The position numbers and the translations under genes are program-made. From Alphaproteobacteria bacterium (GTDB lineage: Bacteria; Pseudomonadota; Alphaproteobacteria; RS24): a stretch of DNA of 6,010 nucleotides. Location: assembly GCA_028816945.1 (NCBI GenBank), contig JAPPQG010000185.1, positions 1-6,010 on the forward strand. Direction: 5' to 3'. Of the stretch, positions 1 to 5,961 are shown in pieces. Under the pieces are notes generated by a model. That model was not told the origin of the DNA, did not search any database, and worked only from the letters and a program-made list of their open reading frames with translations. The stretch's first letter is position 1, and each line of letters starts with the position of its first letter.

Positions 1-772
1 GTAATTGGGCGACATCATGGGTGCGGATATAATCAACGCCCTGCTCTGCCGCCCAAAGTTCAGCGGCAAGTGTGATAGAGGAACTATCCTCTATGCGCTG
101 CTTGCTTATCGTCCGCAAAAAACTTTTGCGGGAGACTGAAACCATGACAGGCAAACCAAACGCCGCCTTTAATCGGTCAATATGGGCTAGCATATGCAAA
201 GAAGGTGCGGGCTGGTTGCCAAGAAAAAAACCCATGCCGGGGTCTAACACCATGCGGGCGCGGGCTATGCCTGCTTTTTCCAATAGATTGAGGCGGCGGT
301 CAAAAAAGCGTAACACATGCGCCAATATATCCCCCGCAGGCGGGGGGATACGAGTCGCCGCCCCCGCCGATTGAATCGCATGCATAACACATAAGCGACA
401 CGCACTATCCGCTAATCGCTCATAAAGGGTTGCATCCGCAAAGCCGTGAATATCATTTAGCCAATCGACGCCCTGTGCCAAAGCCCAATTTTGCGTCTTC
501 GTGCAATAACTATCAATCGATAAAGCAACGCCCTCTATTTTTTGCAAATCTGGCAAGACAGAAGCAAGGCGGGCAATTTCTATTTCCGCCGGCACGGTTT
601 GGCTATCAGGGCTACTTGCCGCCGCGCCAATATCTAAAATATCGGCACCGCTTGCCATTAAATCTTTCGCATGCGCCAAAGCGGCCGCTGGTTCTAAAAA
701 CTTGCCACCGTCGGAAAAACTATCGCTCGTTATATTTAATATGCCGAGAATTTTGGGTGCTGTTTTTGTCAC
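1..772 (-). CDS. folP: Dihydropteroate synthase, Sul2-like chromosomal FolP (3' end outside window)
   Basis: Cytosolic folate-pathway enzyme that condenses 6-hydroxymethyl-dihydropterin diphosphate with p-aminobenzoate. The start is GTG at 772-770, overlapping the ftsH stop as GTGA, so translation is probably coupled. 257 codons are visible; Sul2 has 271 residues, so perhaps 15-25 are missing. Motifs seen: GILNITSDSFSDGG (10-23), DIG (47-49), SIDSY (85-89), NDI (106-108), MH (130-131), DPGMGFFLG (177-185), SVSRKSFL (212-219) and RTHDV (250-254). The usual pterin and diphosphate ligands are all present: N13, D47, D87, N106, D177, K216, R250 and H252. An active enzyme is therefore expected. Two features differ from ordinary FolP and match Sul proteins. 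The loop after DIG reads AAASSPD instead of GESTRPG. The loop after DPGMGF is about two residues longer and reads FLG. Sul-type sulfonamide insensitivity is an inference, from recalled Sul2 and E. coli FolP sequences. The ftsH-folP context argues for a resident gene rather than an acquired cassette. Confidence 0.93.
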   Translation of the reverse strand, partial: MTKTAPKILGILNITSDSFSDGGKFLEPAAALAHAKDLMASGADILDIGAAASSPDSQTVPAEIEIARLASVLPDLQKIEGVALSIDSYCTKTQNWALAQGVDWLNDIHGFADATLYERLADSACRLCVMHAIQSAGAATRIPPPAGDILAHVLRFFDRRLNLLEKAGIARARMVLDPGMGFFLGNQPAPSLHMLAHIDRLKAAFGLPVMVSVSRKSFLRTISKQRIEDSSSITLAAELWAAEQGVDYIRTHDVAQL

Positions 773-1560
773 GTTCCCTGTGGTGAAGGATGCGGGGGTG
801 GTTTTTTGCTACCCGTTTTCGGCACGGATGTAAGCGTTTCTAACTCTTCGCCCTTATCTTGGTCGTCATCTTTTGGGTCAAGACGGTCTGGCTTTTTGCC
901 TTTCAAAAGATCGACAATTTCATCACCCGTTAGCGTTTCATATTCTAACAAGCCTTTGGCAATAATATGCAATTCATCTATTTTGTCGCGAATAATTTGC
1001 TCTGCCTTATTATAGCCTTCTTCAACTAATTTACGCACTTCGGCATCAATTTTGCTTTGTGTCTCTTCAGACATATTTTGCCGGCGTGAGACAGAGTGAC
1101 CTAGAAAAATTTCCTGTTCATTATCGCCATAAGTCAAAGGCCCCATTTCATCGCTCATACCAAATTGCGTGACCATAGATTTAGCCATAGAGGTTGCCAT
1201 TTGAATATCAGAGGAAGCCCCTGAGGTAACCTTATCATGGCCGAAAATAACTTCTTCGGCAATCCGCCCGCCCATAGCAACGGCTAAATCAGCTTTTAAT
1301 TTGGCACGGGTGACAGAAAGCTGGTCGCGTTCAGGCAAGCGCATAACCATGCCCAAAGCGCGCCCGCGCGGAATAATTGTCGCTTTGTGAATAGGGTCAG
1401 AGGCTTCAAGGTTAAGAGCAACCAACGCATGGCCACCTTCGTGATAGCAAAGCGCGCCCGCGTGGAATAATTGTCGCCTTGTGAATAGGGTCAGAGGCTT
1501 CAAGGTTAAGGGCAACAAGCGCATGGCCGCCTTCGTGATAGGCTGTGAGTTTTTTCTCAT
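769..1560 (-). CDS. ftsH: FtsH C-terminal protease part, out of frame with the upstream part
   Basis: This is the rest of the FtsH peptidase domain. As an open frame it begins at 1560, but its first 38 residues are an out-of-frame reading of the upstream copy of the duplicated segment and are not real protein. True FtsH sequence starts again at YHEGGH, about 1445, and repeats the 31 residues from YHEGGHAL to RGRAL already encoded upstream. Beyond the repeat, 194 further residues complete the protein. The third zinc ligand is the aspartate of SGASSDI, residue 496 of the repaired protein, matching the known spacing from HEGGH. The tail is acidic, then Lys/Pro-rich, ending PSPQGT, as is common for the poorly conserved FtsH C terminus. 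The TGA stop (771-769) overlaps the folP GTG. No independent start or ribosome binding site suggests this is translated as a separate protein. Confidence 0.9.
   Translation of the reverse strand: MRKNSQPITKAAMRLLPLTLKPLTLFTRRQLFHAGALCYHEGGHALVALNLEASDPIHKATIIPRGRALGMVMRLPERDQLSVTRAKLKADLAVAMGGRIAEEVIFGHDKVTSGASSDIQMATSMAKSMVTQFGMSDEMGPLTYGDNEQEIFLGHSVSRRQNMSEETQSKIDAEVRKLVEEGYNKAEQIIRDKIDELHIIAKGLLEYETLTGDEIVDLLKGKKPDRLDPKDDDQDKGEELETLTSVPKTGSKKPPPHPSPQGT
1354..1541. repeat. 94-bp tandem duplication inside ftsH, copies 88/94 identical
   Basis: Copy one is 1354-1447 and copy two is 1448-1541, directly adjacent at an offset of exactly 94. They differ at six bases: 1369/1463, 1384/1478, 1417/1511, 1423/1517, 1425/1519 and 1435/1529. 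In the ftsH frame these fall in five codons (Gly, Leu, Ala, Lys, Pro) and all are synonymous, so both copies encode the same 31 residues containing HEGGH. Since 94 is not a multiple of three, the second copy throws ftsH out of frame. Deleting either copy restores the gene. Confidence 0.97.
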
Positions 1561-2788
1561 CTTCGGTCATAACCATAGAGCGCCGCTCCGCCCCCATCAT
1601 AACTTTATCTTTGGCATCCTCAAATTCCGCATTAGAGACAACCCGCTTATTGCGGCGCGCCGCTAAAAGGGCGGCTTCATTGACAAGATTGGCTAAATCG
1701 GCACCCGAAAAGCCCGGCGTGCCACGCGCGATTGTCCGCACATTTACATCTGTCGCTAAGGGGACTTTTTTCATATGCACTTGCAAAATTTTCTCCCGCC
1801 CAATAATGTCAGGGTTCGGCACAACAACCTGCCTATCAAAACGCCCCGGCCGCAAAAGCGCAGGGTCTAAAACATCAGGGCGGTTTGTCGCGGCAATTAA
1901 AATAATGCCTTCATTGGTTTCAAAACCGTCCATTTCCACAAGTAATTGATTAAGCGTTTGCTCGCGTTCATCATTGCCGCCGCCAAGCCCCGCGCCTCGA
2001 TGGCGGCCGACCGCATCAATTTCATCAATAAAAATAATGCATGGGGCATTTTGTTTAGCTTGCTCGAACATATCGCGCACGCGGCTTGCACCAACACCAA
2101 CAAACATTTCTACAAAGTCAGAACCTGAAATGGAGAAAAATGGCACATTGGCTTCGCCAGCAATCGCGCGGGCAAGCAAGGTTTTGCCTGTGCCCGGCGG
2201 GCCGACAAGCAAAGCCCCTTTTGGAATGCGGCCGCCTAATTTTTGGAAACGGTTCGGATCTTTGAGAAAATCGACAATTTCCGTTAAATCATCCTTTGCC
2301 TCATCAATGCCTGCAACATCTTCAAATGTAACACGGTCTTGCGCTTCATTTAATAATTTCGCTTTGGAGCGACCAAAGCCCATTGCTTTGCCGCCGGGAT
2401 TTTGTATTTGTCGCATGAAGAAAATCCAAACCCCAATCAATAAGAGCATTGGAATCCAAGAAACAAGGACGCCAAGCCAACCCGGCCCTTTACTCATGGG
2501 CTTAGCCGTAATATTGACGCCATGTTCGCTCAAACGATCAATCAGCGAAGTATCATTTGGTGGCACATAGGTAGAAAAATTGCGCCCATTTGCCATTTGG
2601 CCTTTGACGGCATCTTCTGTAATTGTCACCGAAGCAATATTGCCCGCATCCACTTCGGCAAGAAATTGCGAATAGCTCATTTCACTTATGCGCGGCTCAT
2701 TATCTGGATTGCCGAACATATTGAATAAAGAGACGAGCATTATGGCAACAATGCCCCAAATAACCATATTTCTTATGTAAGCCTGCAT
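1412..2788 (-). CDS. ftsH: ATP-dependent zinc metalloprotease FtsH, N-terminal and AAA part (frame broken by duplication)
   Basis: Membrane-anchored AAA+ protease that degrades misassembled membrane proteins and short-lived cytosolic regulators. Starts at ATG 2788 with GGA seven bases upstream. Transmembrane helix 1 spans about residues 7-25, a periplasmic domain about 26-103 and helix 2 about 104-126. The AAA module has Walker A GPPGTGKT (196-203), pore motif FVG (229-231), Walker B IIFIDEID (251-258) and the second region of homology with ATNRPD and RPGRFDR (300-319). The zinc motif HEGGH is at 418-422. Residues 1-447 are genuine FtsH. The last 11 residues, after RGRAL, come from reading into a second copy of a 94-bp segment in the wrong frame before a stop. 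Joining 2788-1448 to 1353-769 gives 641 residues, the usual FtsH length, so this and the next entry are one gene. Identity is certain; whether the break exists in the organism is doubtful. Confidence 0.95.
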   Translation of the reverse strand: MQAYIRNMVIWGIVAIMLVSLFNMFGNPDNEPRISEMSYSQFLAEVDAGNIASVTITEDAVKGQMANGRNFSTYVPPNDTSLIDRLSEHGVNITAKPMSKGPGWLGVLVSWIPMLLLIGVWIFFMRQIQNPGGKAMGFGRSKAKLLNEAQDRVTFEDVAGIDEAKDDLTEIVDFLKDPNRFQKLGGRIPKGALLVGPPGTGKTLLARAIAGEANVPFFSISGSDFVEMFVGVGASRVRDMFEQAKQNAPCIIFIDEIDAVGRHRGAGLGGGNDEREQTLNQLLVEMDGFETNEGIILIAATNRPDVLDPALLRPGRFDRQVVVPNPDIIGREKILQVHMKKVPLATDVNVRTIARGTPGFSGADLANLVNEAALLAARRNKRVVSNAEFEDAKDKVMMGAERRSMVMTEDEKKLTAYHEGGHALVALNLEASDPIHKATIIPRGRALLSRRWPCVGCS

Positions 2789-2902
2789 TGATACATCCTA
2801 TAAGTGACTTCAATAAATAACCTATACCCTATAAATAAGTCTTATATGTGGCAATTACTAGGGGCTAAACCATTTATTTAATCTTTCATTTCCGCCTTAT
2901 TT
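2789..2902 (-). promoter_or_regulatory. ftsH leader: AT-rich gap with candidate promoter and RBS
   Basis: This 114-nt AT-rich gap separates the tilS stop from the ftsH start and is long enough for a separate ftsH promoter. The ribosome binding site is probably AGGA, about 7 nt before the ATG. On the minus strand TTGCCACATAT (2854-2844) contains a TTGCCA that could act as a -35 element, with TATAGG-like hexamers 15 or more bases downstream. No good match to a sigma-70 or sigma-32 promoter pair is visible, so the promoter assignment is tentative. The same 11-mer occurs at nearly the same distance upstream of cpoB. I see no clear hairpin plus T-run terminator for tilS here. Confidence 0.4.
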
Positions 2903-4456
2903 CTACGCCTTATTTTGCCTTTCAGCTGCGATATTATACACAAAATGAGGCAAAATAGCGACTTCTACCCCTTTATGCGCTAGAATGGCTGGCACAGCAA
3001 GTATTTTCTGCCCCCGCCATAGCGAAACCAGACTTACAAGCGCGGCAGAAGGAAGTTGCTTTGGCAAGGCAATCTTGCGGTCGCGTAATTGCTGCAAACC
3101 GTCAGCCCGCAAAGCGCGAATTGTGAGGCTTTGGCGTGCCTGCTTATGCGCCGACTGTTTATGCCCTGCTTGTTTATGCCCCGCTTGTTTATGCCCCGCT
3201 TGTTTATGCGCCGCCTGTTTATGCGCCGACTGTTTATGAAATGTAACCTTATAGCGCGCATCCCAAATAAGCGTTTTGCCCAGCGCAAGCTGCAAGCAAG
3301 CCCCCTGCTCTTTTTCAATCGCCGCTAATTCACGGCTAATCATAATATGGTCACGGCGCAAATGGAGCAAATAGCCATTTAAGGTGCGCCTGCCTGTTTT
3401 TTTGCTTATCATATCCTGCCACACTCTATGCAATTTTTCGGCGCGTGGCGGATAGGATTCGGGCTGGCGTAGGAGCGTGCGCAAAAGCCGTAAAGCAATT
3501 TCCTCGTGTAAATCAGCAAAGCCCGCGCGGGCAAGCGACAATATGCCAAATTCATCAATCCTTATGAGGGCGCGGGCGGCGGCCTGTGTCGCTAAATCAA
3601 GGGCTTGACGGCTGGTTTGCATATTTTGCGCTGTCTGTGCCAAGCGGGCGGCGGTTATACCAATATCAGCTAAGGCGGGCATAAGTTGGCGCATTTGCAC
3701 GCGGGCAAATTGTCTATTTTGATTGCTTGGGTCATCAATCGGCTCAATCGGGGACGCGTGAATTGTCTTACGCAAAACCGCCCGCGGCACATCTAAAAAG
3801 GGACGCAATAGAGCAACACCATTTTGATAACGCACCGCCTGCATAGCAGCCAATCCATCTACGCCTGCCCCGCGCATAAGACGCAATAAAACCGTCTCTG
3901 CCTGATCGTCTAAATGATGGGCTAGCACAAGGCCATCGGCTTTATGTTTTAGGCACCAATCACTCATTAACTGGTAGCGCATGGTGCGGGCGGCGGCTTG
4001 AATATCGCTTTGCGGTTTGGCCCCGCGCCAAGTCAATAGATGATGCGGGAGCGCCATTTGTTTCGCCAAGTCCGCAACATAGCGGGCTTCTTGTGTGGCT
4101 TGCTTGCGTAGCCTATGGTCGACCGTCAAGACGCTGAATTGGCAGTTAAAATTCTGCCGTCCGCTTTTTTGCGTTTGCTTTTGTTGGGCGGCTTTGGCCG
4201 CTAATAGCATCATAGATAAAGAGTCCGCCCCGCCCGATACAGCAAGGGCAAAATGATAATCTGTCTTTTCGCTTGTTTTTTTGCTTGTCTTTTTATTAGC
4301 GGATGAGGACGGCGCGCTTTGTATTTGTGGTGTGCGGGATATGTGTCGCACAAGGCGCGCGAGCCGCGCTAGAAAACCAGCCGCCGTTAATTGCCTAGAG
4401 GCAATCTGCACGTTGGCGCTCAATTTCGGCACGTTGGATGACAGGTTGCGAGGCAT
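2903..4456 (-). CDS. tilS: tRNA(Ile)-lysidine synthetase TilS with a repeat insertion
   Basis: Cytosolic enzyme that converts cytidine 34 of the CAU-anticodon tRNA-Ile to lysidine using ATP and lysine, so that AUA is read as isoleucine. The N-type ATP pyrophosphatase domain shows the PP-loop SGGADS (74-79), VDHRLR (112-117), ARTMRY (156-161), HHLDDQAET (180-188) and DDPSN (241-245), all in family order. From ATG 4456 the protein has 517 residues, longer than the usual 430-450. The excess comes from a Lys/Ser/Thr-rich stretch before the PP-loop (about 49-66) and seven HKQ pentapeptide units (407-439) in the C-terminal domain. The start is uncertain: ATG 4456 overlaps cpoB by 62 bases and lacks a clear Shine-Dalgarno. 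GTG 4411 or GTG 4351 are alternatives; 4411 would keep the FLARLARLV segment, which resembles other alphaproteobacterial TilS N termini. The stop is TAG at 2905-2903. Confidence 0.93.
   Translation of the reverse strand: MPRNLSSNVPKLSANVQIASRQLTAAGFLARLARLVRHISRTPQIQSAPSSSANKKTSKKTSEKTDYHFALAVSGGADSLSMMLLAAKAAQQKQTQKSGRQNFNCQFSVLTVDHRLRKQATQEARYVADLAKQMALPHHLLTWRGAKPQSDIQAAARTMRYQLMSDWCLKHKADGLVLAHHLDDQAETVLLRLMRGAGVDGLAAMQAVRYQNGVALLRPFLDVPRAVLRKTIHASPIEPIDDPSNQNRQFARVQMRQLMPALADIGITAARLAQTAQNMQTSRQALDLATQAAARALIRIDEFGILSLARAGFADLHEEIALRLLRTLLRQPESYPPRAEKLHRVWQDMISKKTGRRTLNGYLLHLRRDHIMISRELAAIEKEQGACLQLALGKTLIWDARYKVTFHKQSAHKQAAHKQAGHKQAGHKQAGHKQSAHKQARQSLTIRALRADGLQQLRDRKIALPKQLPSAALVSLVSLWRGQKILAVPAILAHKGVEVAILPHFVYNIAAERQNKA
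3141..3239. repeat. 15-bp in-frame minisatellite inside tilS
   Basis: Six full 15-bp units cover 3141-3230 and a partial unit covers 3231-3239, with plus-strand consensus TGTTTATGCSCCGMY. Two neighbouring units (3171-3185 and 3186-3200) are identical and the rest differ by one to a few bases. Because the unit is 15 bp, copy-number changes keep tilS in frame. On the minus strand it encodes seven HKQ units spaced by AG, AA or SA. It is too short and spacer-free to be a CRISPR array. Confidence 0.95.
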
Positions 4457-5609
4457 CGGGAAAGCGGGAGGCTAATTCGGCAAATGCGTCACAGCCTGTG
4501 CTTTTCTCACCCATCATAATTAAAGTCATGCCAAGTTTTAATAAACTATCGGGTGCTTTGCGGCTTTCTGCATAATCTGTATAGCCACGCAAAAAAGCCG
4601 CCGCCGCGGCCTTAAAATTGCGTTGGACATAATGCGTTTCACCAAGCCAGTATTGCGCATTGCCCGCAAGACTATGTTTAGGGTAAAATTGCAAAAAATT
4701 GGCTAGCTGCATTTGTGCATCCCCATACGCACCCTGTCGCAATTTATCCAAAGCACTATCATAAAGTTCGCGCGGGTCGGGGGGGTTGCCTGATGGGGTA
4801 TTTGCGTTTTGCTGTGTTTGGCTAGGTGGCACAGAAGCAAGCGTGCGGCTATTATCTAATGGGGCTTCGCCAACAAGGCTTACCGCTTCGCCTGTTGTTA
4901 TTTGTTCGACAGGCAAGGGGGCGGATAATGTGCCAAGCACTTGTGTTTCATCAGTTGCGCGCGCCCGATTGCCGCCGCTATTTTGGCGGGTGGCTAATTC
5001 TAATTCTTGGAAACGAAATTCTGTATCCGCCGCCACTTGTTCAAACCGCTCGGCTAATTTGGTAAGATTAAAAGCGACTTGTTCAATCTGTCCATTAAGG
5101 GCGCGCATAATAGATTCAATTTGTGTTAGCCGCACACGCAAATCGGCAAGTTCGGTTATGCTTGCTGTATCAGCACCCGCCCCGCCCGCATTGCTAGCAA
5201 GCCCATTTGATTGGAGGTTTTGTAATTGCTCTTCAATGGCAACAAGGCGGGCAAGCAAAGCCTCTTGGTCAGCCCCATTACGCACAGGCAGACTGTTCGC
5301 AAGCGGTAAGGCTTCAAATTGGCGCGTAAGCAGGCGCAATGTCTCATCGATTCTATCGAGCCTAGCCTGCATATTCTGTGTGTCTGCCGATAATGCAGGC
5401 AAAATATCGCTTTGCGGGTTATTTTCTTGGCTATTTTCTGCATTGCCCTGTGTTGCAAGTGGAAAAAAATTCCCCTCAGTGTTGTTGGGCGCAGTTGGTG
5501 GTGATTGTTGCGCCATAAGATTAGGCGCATAGGCCACCAAAACCGCAAATAGATAGAGCGCACAGGCAAAACGGCCAAATAGACGACCCGAATCAAAAAG
5601 GCAAAGCAT
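4395..5609 (-). CDS. cpoB: Cell division coordinator CpoB (YbgF), periplasmic coiled-coil/TPR protein
   Basis: Periplasmic partner of the Tol-Pal system that in E. coli links peptidoglycan synthesis to outer-membrane constriction at division. I chose ATG 5609 (404 residues) because GGAGG lies four bases upstream; an in-frame ATG at 5630 would add seven residues and include that Shine-Dalgarno in the coding sequence. The N terminus is a Sec signal peptide: Arg-containing head, hydrophobic core ACALYLFAVLVAYA, likely cleavage after LMA. Then come Gln/Asn-rich sequence, heptad-like coiled-coil segments (about 77-133 and 152-208), a low-complexity Pro/Thr/Ser linker, and a C-terminal TPR domain from DPRELYDSALDKL (about 278) to the end. 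The TPR part contains YWLGETHYVQRNF and KAPDSLLKLGMTL, which are diagnostic of YbgF. The coding end overlaps the longest tilS frame. It lies downstream of pal, as expected, but with an unusually long gap. Confidence 0.93.
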   Translation of the reverse strand: MLCLFDSGRLFGRFACALYLFAVLVAYAPNLMAQQSPPTAPNNTEGNFFPLATQGNAENSQENNPQSDILPALSADTQNMQARLDRIDETLRLLTRQFEALPLANSLPVRNGADQEALLARLVAIEEQLQNLQSNGLASNAGGAGADTASITELADLRVRLTQIESIMRALNGQIEQVAFNLTKLAERFEQVAADTEFRFQELELATRQNSGGNRARATDETQVLGTLSAPLPVEQITTGEAVSLVGEAPLDNSRTLASVPPSQTQQNANTPSGNPPDPRELYDSALDKLRQGAYGDAQMQLANFLQFYPKHSLAGNAQYWLGETHYVQRNFKAAAAAFLRGYTDYAESRKAPDSLLKLGMTLIMMGEKSTGCDAFAELASRFPDASQPVIQRAEIERQRADCL

Positions 5610-5613
5610 AACG

Positions 5614-5618
5614 CCTCC
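5614..5618 (-). promoter_or_regulatory. Shine-Dalgarno GGAGG of cpoB
   Basis: GGAGG on the minus strand lies four bases before ATG 5609-5607. It is the strongest ribosome binding site in the window and decides the cpoB start: the upstream in-frame ATG at 5630 has no comparable site. Confidence 0.75.
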
Positions 5619-5666
5619 AATATAGAACATTAAACAATGGGTTTAGAATAAGCTTAAAAGTGGCTA

Positions 5667-5677
5667 ATATGTGGCAA
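5667..5677 (-). promoter_or_regulatory. TTGCCACATAT motif upstream of cpoB
   Basis: This minus-strand 11-mer is identical to the one at 2854-2844 upstream of ftsH and lies at nearly the same distance from the start codon (57 versus 55 intervening bases). Both are followed by N-AG-N-C. It could be a promoter element or a regulator site; no known consensus is matched with confidence. Confidence 0.35.
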
Positions 5678-5684
5678 AAGTGCA

Positions 5685-5742
5685 TTTATGCCTATTATAT
5701 GCCTATTATTTATAATTTATTTATGCCTATTATTTATAATTG
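5685..5742. repeat. AT-rich direct repeats, 24-bp period, upstream of cpoB
   Basis: On the plus strand ATGCCTATTATTTATAATT occurs at 5699-5717 and again at 5723-5741, a period of 24. A shortened copy, ATGCCTATTAT, lies at 5688-5698. The minus-strand hexamer TATAAT at 5699-5694 arises at the junction of the first two copies and would suit a -10 element, but no -35 lies at the right spacing. The repeats fall in the pal-cpoB gap and do not look coding. Confidence 0.8.
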
Positions 5743-5805
5743 TCATCAAGGCAAAATCACTTTTAGGCGCATGATTTGCTTATATGCAAACTAGCAGGCG
5801 CAAAC

Positions 5806-5819
5806 TTGTGCTTGCACAA
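5806..5819. repeat. Small inverted repeat TTGTGC-TT-GCACAA
   Basis: Perfect six-base arms with a two-base centre. Close by are TTTGC/GCAAA arms (5775-5779 and 5786-5790) and a direct repeat TGCACAAAAT (5813-5822 and 5829-5838). These could be protein-binding sites or chance in AT-rich spacer DNA. No regulator is implied by the sequence itself. Confidence 0.4.
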
Positions 5820-5884
5820 AATTATGACTGCACAAAATCCTTATCTTGCGCCCAATTTGCCCAGCGCGGCACTTATAGAATGGC

Positions 5885-5947
5885 TCTGCCTTCGGCAGTG
5901 TTTTCATCTCTGCTTTCGGCCGTGCTTTAAGCACTGCTTTAAGCAGT
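5885..5947. repeat. Cluster of palindromes just downstream of pal
   Basis: Three symmetric elements follow the pal stop on the minus strand: ACTGCTTTAAGCAGT (5933-5947), GTGCTTTAAGCAC (5922-5934) and CTGCCTTCGGCAG (5885-5897). The first two share two bases and the core GCTTTAAGCA repeats at a 12-base period. In transcribed RNA they could form alternative hairpins. No T-run follows on the minus strand, so they are not a textbook intrinsic terminator for pal. They may instead slow or process the transcript, which would fit separate expression of cpoB. Confidence 0.55.
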
Positions 5948-5961
5948 AATTGTTAGCAGTT

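Noticed and set aside
1..772. Acquired sul2 resistance cassette or mobile element
   Set aside because: The gene overlaps the ftsH stop by four bases in the conserved chromosomal order, with no transposase, insertion sequence ends or integration site, and it is clearly diverged from Sul2.
1974..2570. Plus-strand open frame of 198 codons opposite ftsH
   Set aside because: It lies fully antisense to conserved FtsH AAA sequence, resembles no protein I know, and is a frame shadow.
769..2788. Two separate ftsH-like genes, or a programmed frameshift in ftsH
   Set aside because: The pieces form one protein of normal length once 94 bp are removed. A ribosomal frameshift would leave a duplicated 31-residue segment with two HEGGH motifs, and no slippery site is needed to explain the data.
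2985..3239. Plus-strand frame with repeated CLCPA units
   Set aside because: This is the tilS HKQ minisatellite read on the opposite strand.
3141..3239. CRISPR array
   Set aside because: The 15-bp units are directly adjacent with no spacers and lie in frame within tilS.
4786..5532. Plus-strand open frame of 248 codons opposite cpoB
   Set aside because: It is antisense to a well-recognised CpoB coding sequence, is rich in Ser/Cys/Arg as expected of a shadow frame, and has no recognisable domain.
5885..5904. Plus-strand intrinsic terminator (CTGCC/GGCAG hairpin followed by TG and TTTT)
   Set aside because: The stem is short, the T-run is weak and no plus-strand gene ends upstream that would need it.
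5791..5907. 38-codon minus-strand open frame (ATG 5907 to TAG 5791) in the pal-cpoB gap
   Set aside because: It has no convincing ribosome binding site, runs through palindromes and inverted repeats, and its Cys/Lys-rich translation resembles nothing recognisable.
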